From: Spirochaetaceae bacterium
GTDB taxonomy: Bacteria; Spirochaetota; Spirochaetia; SZUA-6; Fen-1364
Direction: 5' to 3'
NCBI GenBank assembly: GCA_003141795.1
Contig: PLNO01000075.1
Coordinates: 1-5,745 of the forward strand
Length of the DNA stretch: 5,745 bases
The position numbers and the translations under genes are program-made. Under the pieces are notes generated by a model. It saw only the letters and a list, made by a program, of their open reading frames with translations, was not told the origin of the DNA and searched no databases. Shown here in pieces: positions 5,397 to 5,745 of the stretch. Each line of letters starts with the position of its first letter. The first letter of the stretch is position 1.

Positions 5397-5745
5397 ATGG
5401 AGAAGATCTACCGGGACGCCGACGTCGACGCGAAAGTGCTGGACGGAAAGACCATTGCCGTCATCGGCTACGGGATCCAGGGGAAGGCGCAGGCGGCCAA
5501 TGCCCGTGACAGCGGGTGCACGGTCATCGTCGGCACCCGGCCTCCCGAGCAGAGCCCCTCCCGCGCGCAAGCGCAGGCGGACGGGTTCACCGCCATGGGG
5601 ATCGCCGATGCCACCAGGAAGGCCGACATCCTCCTCATCGAGCTTGCCGACCCCGCGCAGCCCGCGCTGTACGCGGCGGAGATCGCCCCGCACCTCCGCG
5701 CGGGGCAGACGCTCTGCTTCTGTCACGGATTCAACGTGCTCTACG
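5397..5745 (+). CDS. ilvC: Ketol-acid reductoisomerase-like protein (IlvC family), N-terminal part, 3'-truncated
   Basis: The first 116 residues of an IlvC-family enzyme. Classical members convert 2-acetolactate to 2,3-dihydroxy-isovalerate with NAD(P)H and Mg in valine, leucine and isoleucine synthesis. The Rossmann motif TIAVIGYGIQGKAQAANARDSG begins at residue 19 (GYG at 24-26), and CHGFNVLY (109-116) corresponds to the family's FxHGFNI. It departs from typical IlvC in several places: GIQGKAQAAN instead of GSQGHAHALN, a cofactor loop TRPPEQSPSR (47-56) without the usual GxRxGSxSW pattern, and ELADPAQPALY instead of LLPDExQxxVY. The catalytic C-terminal domain lies outside the window. The start is ATG 5397 with GAGG at 5387-5390. 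It follows the ureidoglycine aminohydrolase by 8 bases. It is either a divergent true IlvC or a paralogue with another substrate. Confidence 0.85.
   Translation, partial: MEKIYRDADVDAKVLDGKTIAVIGYGIQGKAQAANARDSGCTVIVGTRPPEQSPSRAQAQADGFTAMGIADATRKADILLIELADPAQPALYAAEIAPHLRAGQTLCFCHGFNVLY

Overview
The window is high-GC bacterial chromosomal DNA from an organism I cannot name. It carries seven recognisable protein-coding genes and looks like metagenomic or environmental bacterial sequence. No tRNA, rRNA, CRISPR array, insertion sequence or phage gene was seen. Base composition is uneven. By my hand count, hemL runs at about 60% G+C from 301 to 1080 and about 69% from 1081 to 1620. Much of the rest looks like the richer type.

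Layout. On the + strand, positions 1-209 hold the last 68 codons of glmS (glucosamine-6-phosphate synthase). After a 100-base gap comes a complete hemL (glutamate-1-semialdehyde 2,1-aminomutase, tetrapyrrole synthesis). A good sigma-70-type promoter (1633-1661) then leads into a methyltransferase-like gene (1709-2611). This gene appears to be cut short by an in-frame TGA: the next 35 codons read, in the same frame, like the missing C-terminal strand pair of the same fold. A further basic, helix-rich stretch follows in that frame up to 2881. A short inverted repeat there spans the ends of the two converging transcription units.

On the - strand, a two-gene operon reads from 4554 down to 2891. 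It encodes a stand-alone 2-oxoacid dehydrogenase E2-type acyltransferase core with no lipoyl domain and an altered active-site motif, followed by an AlaX-type alanyl-tRNA editing protein. Their stop and start codons overlap as ATGA.

Diverging from this operon across 81 bases, the + strand carries a bicupin (S)-ureidoglycine aminohydrolase (allantoin/purine catabolism). Eight bases later comes the start of a divergent ketol-acid reductoisomerase (IlvC-like) that runs off the window. This tight pairing of a ureide-degrading cupin with an IlvC-like enzyme is the most unusual gene context here.

Main points for a second look: the in-frame TGA in the methyltransferase gene, the cupin/IlvC-like pair, the composition step inside hemL (recombination or a chimeric assembly), and the degenerate lipoyl-less E2 core.
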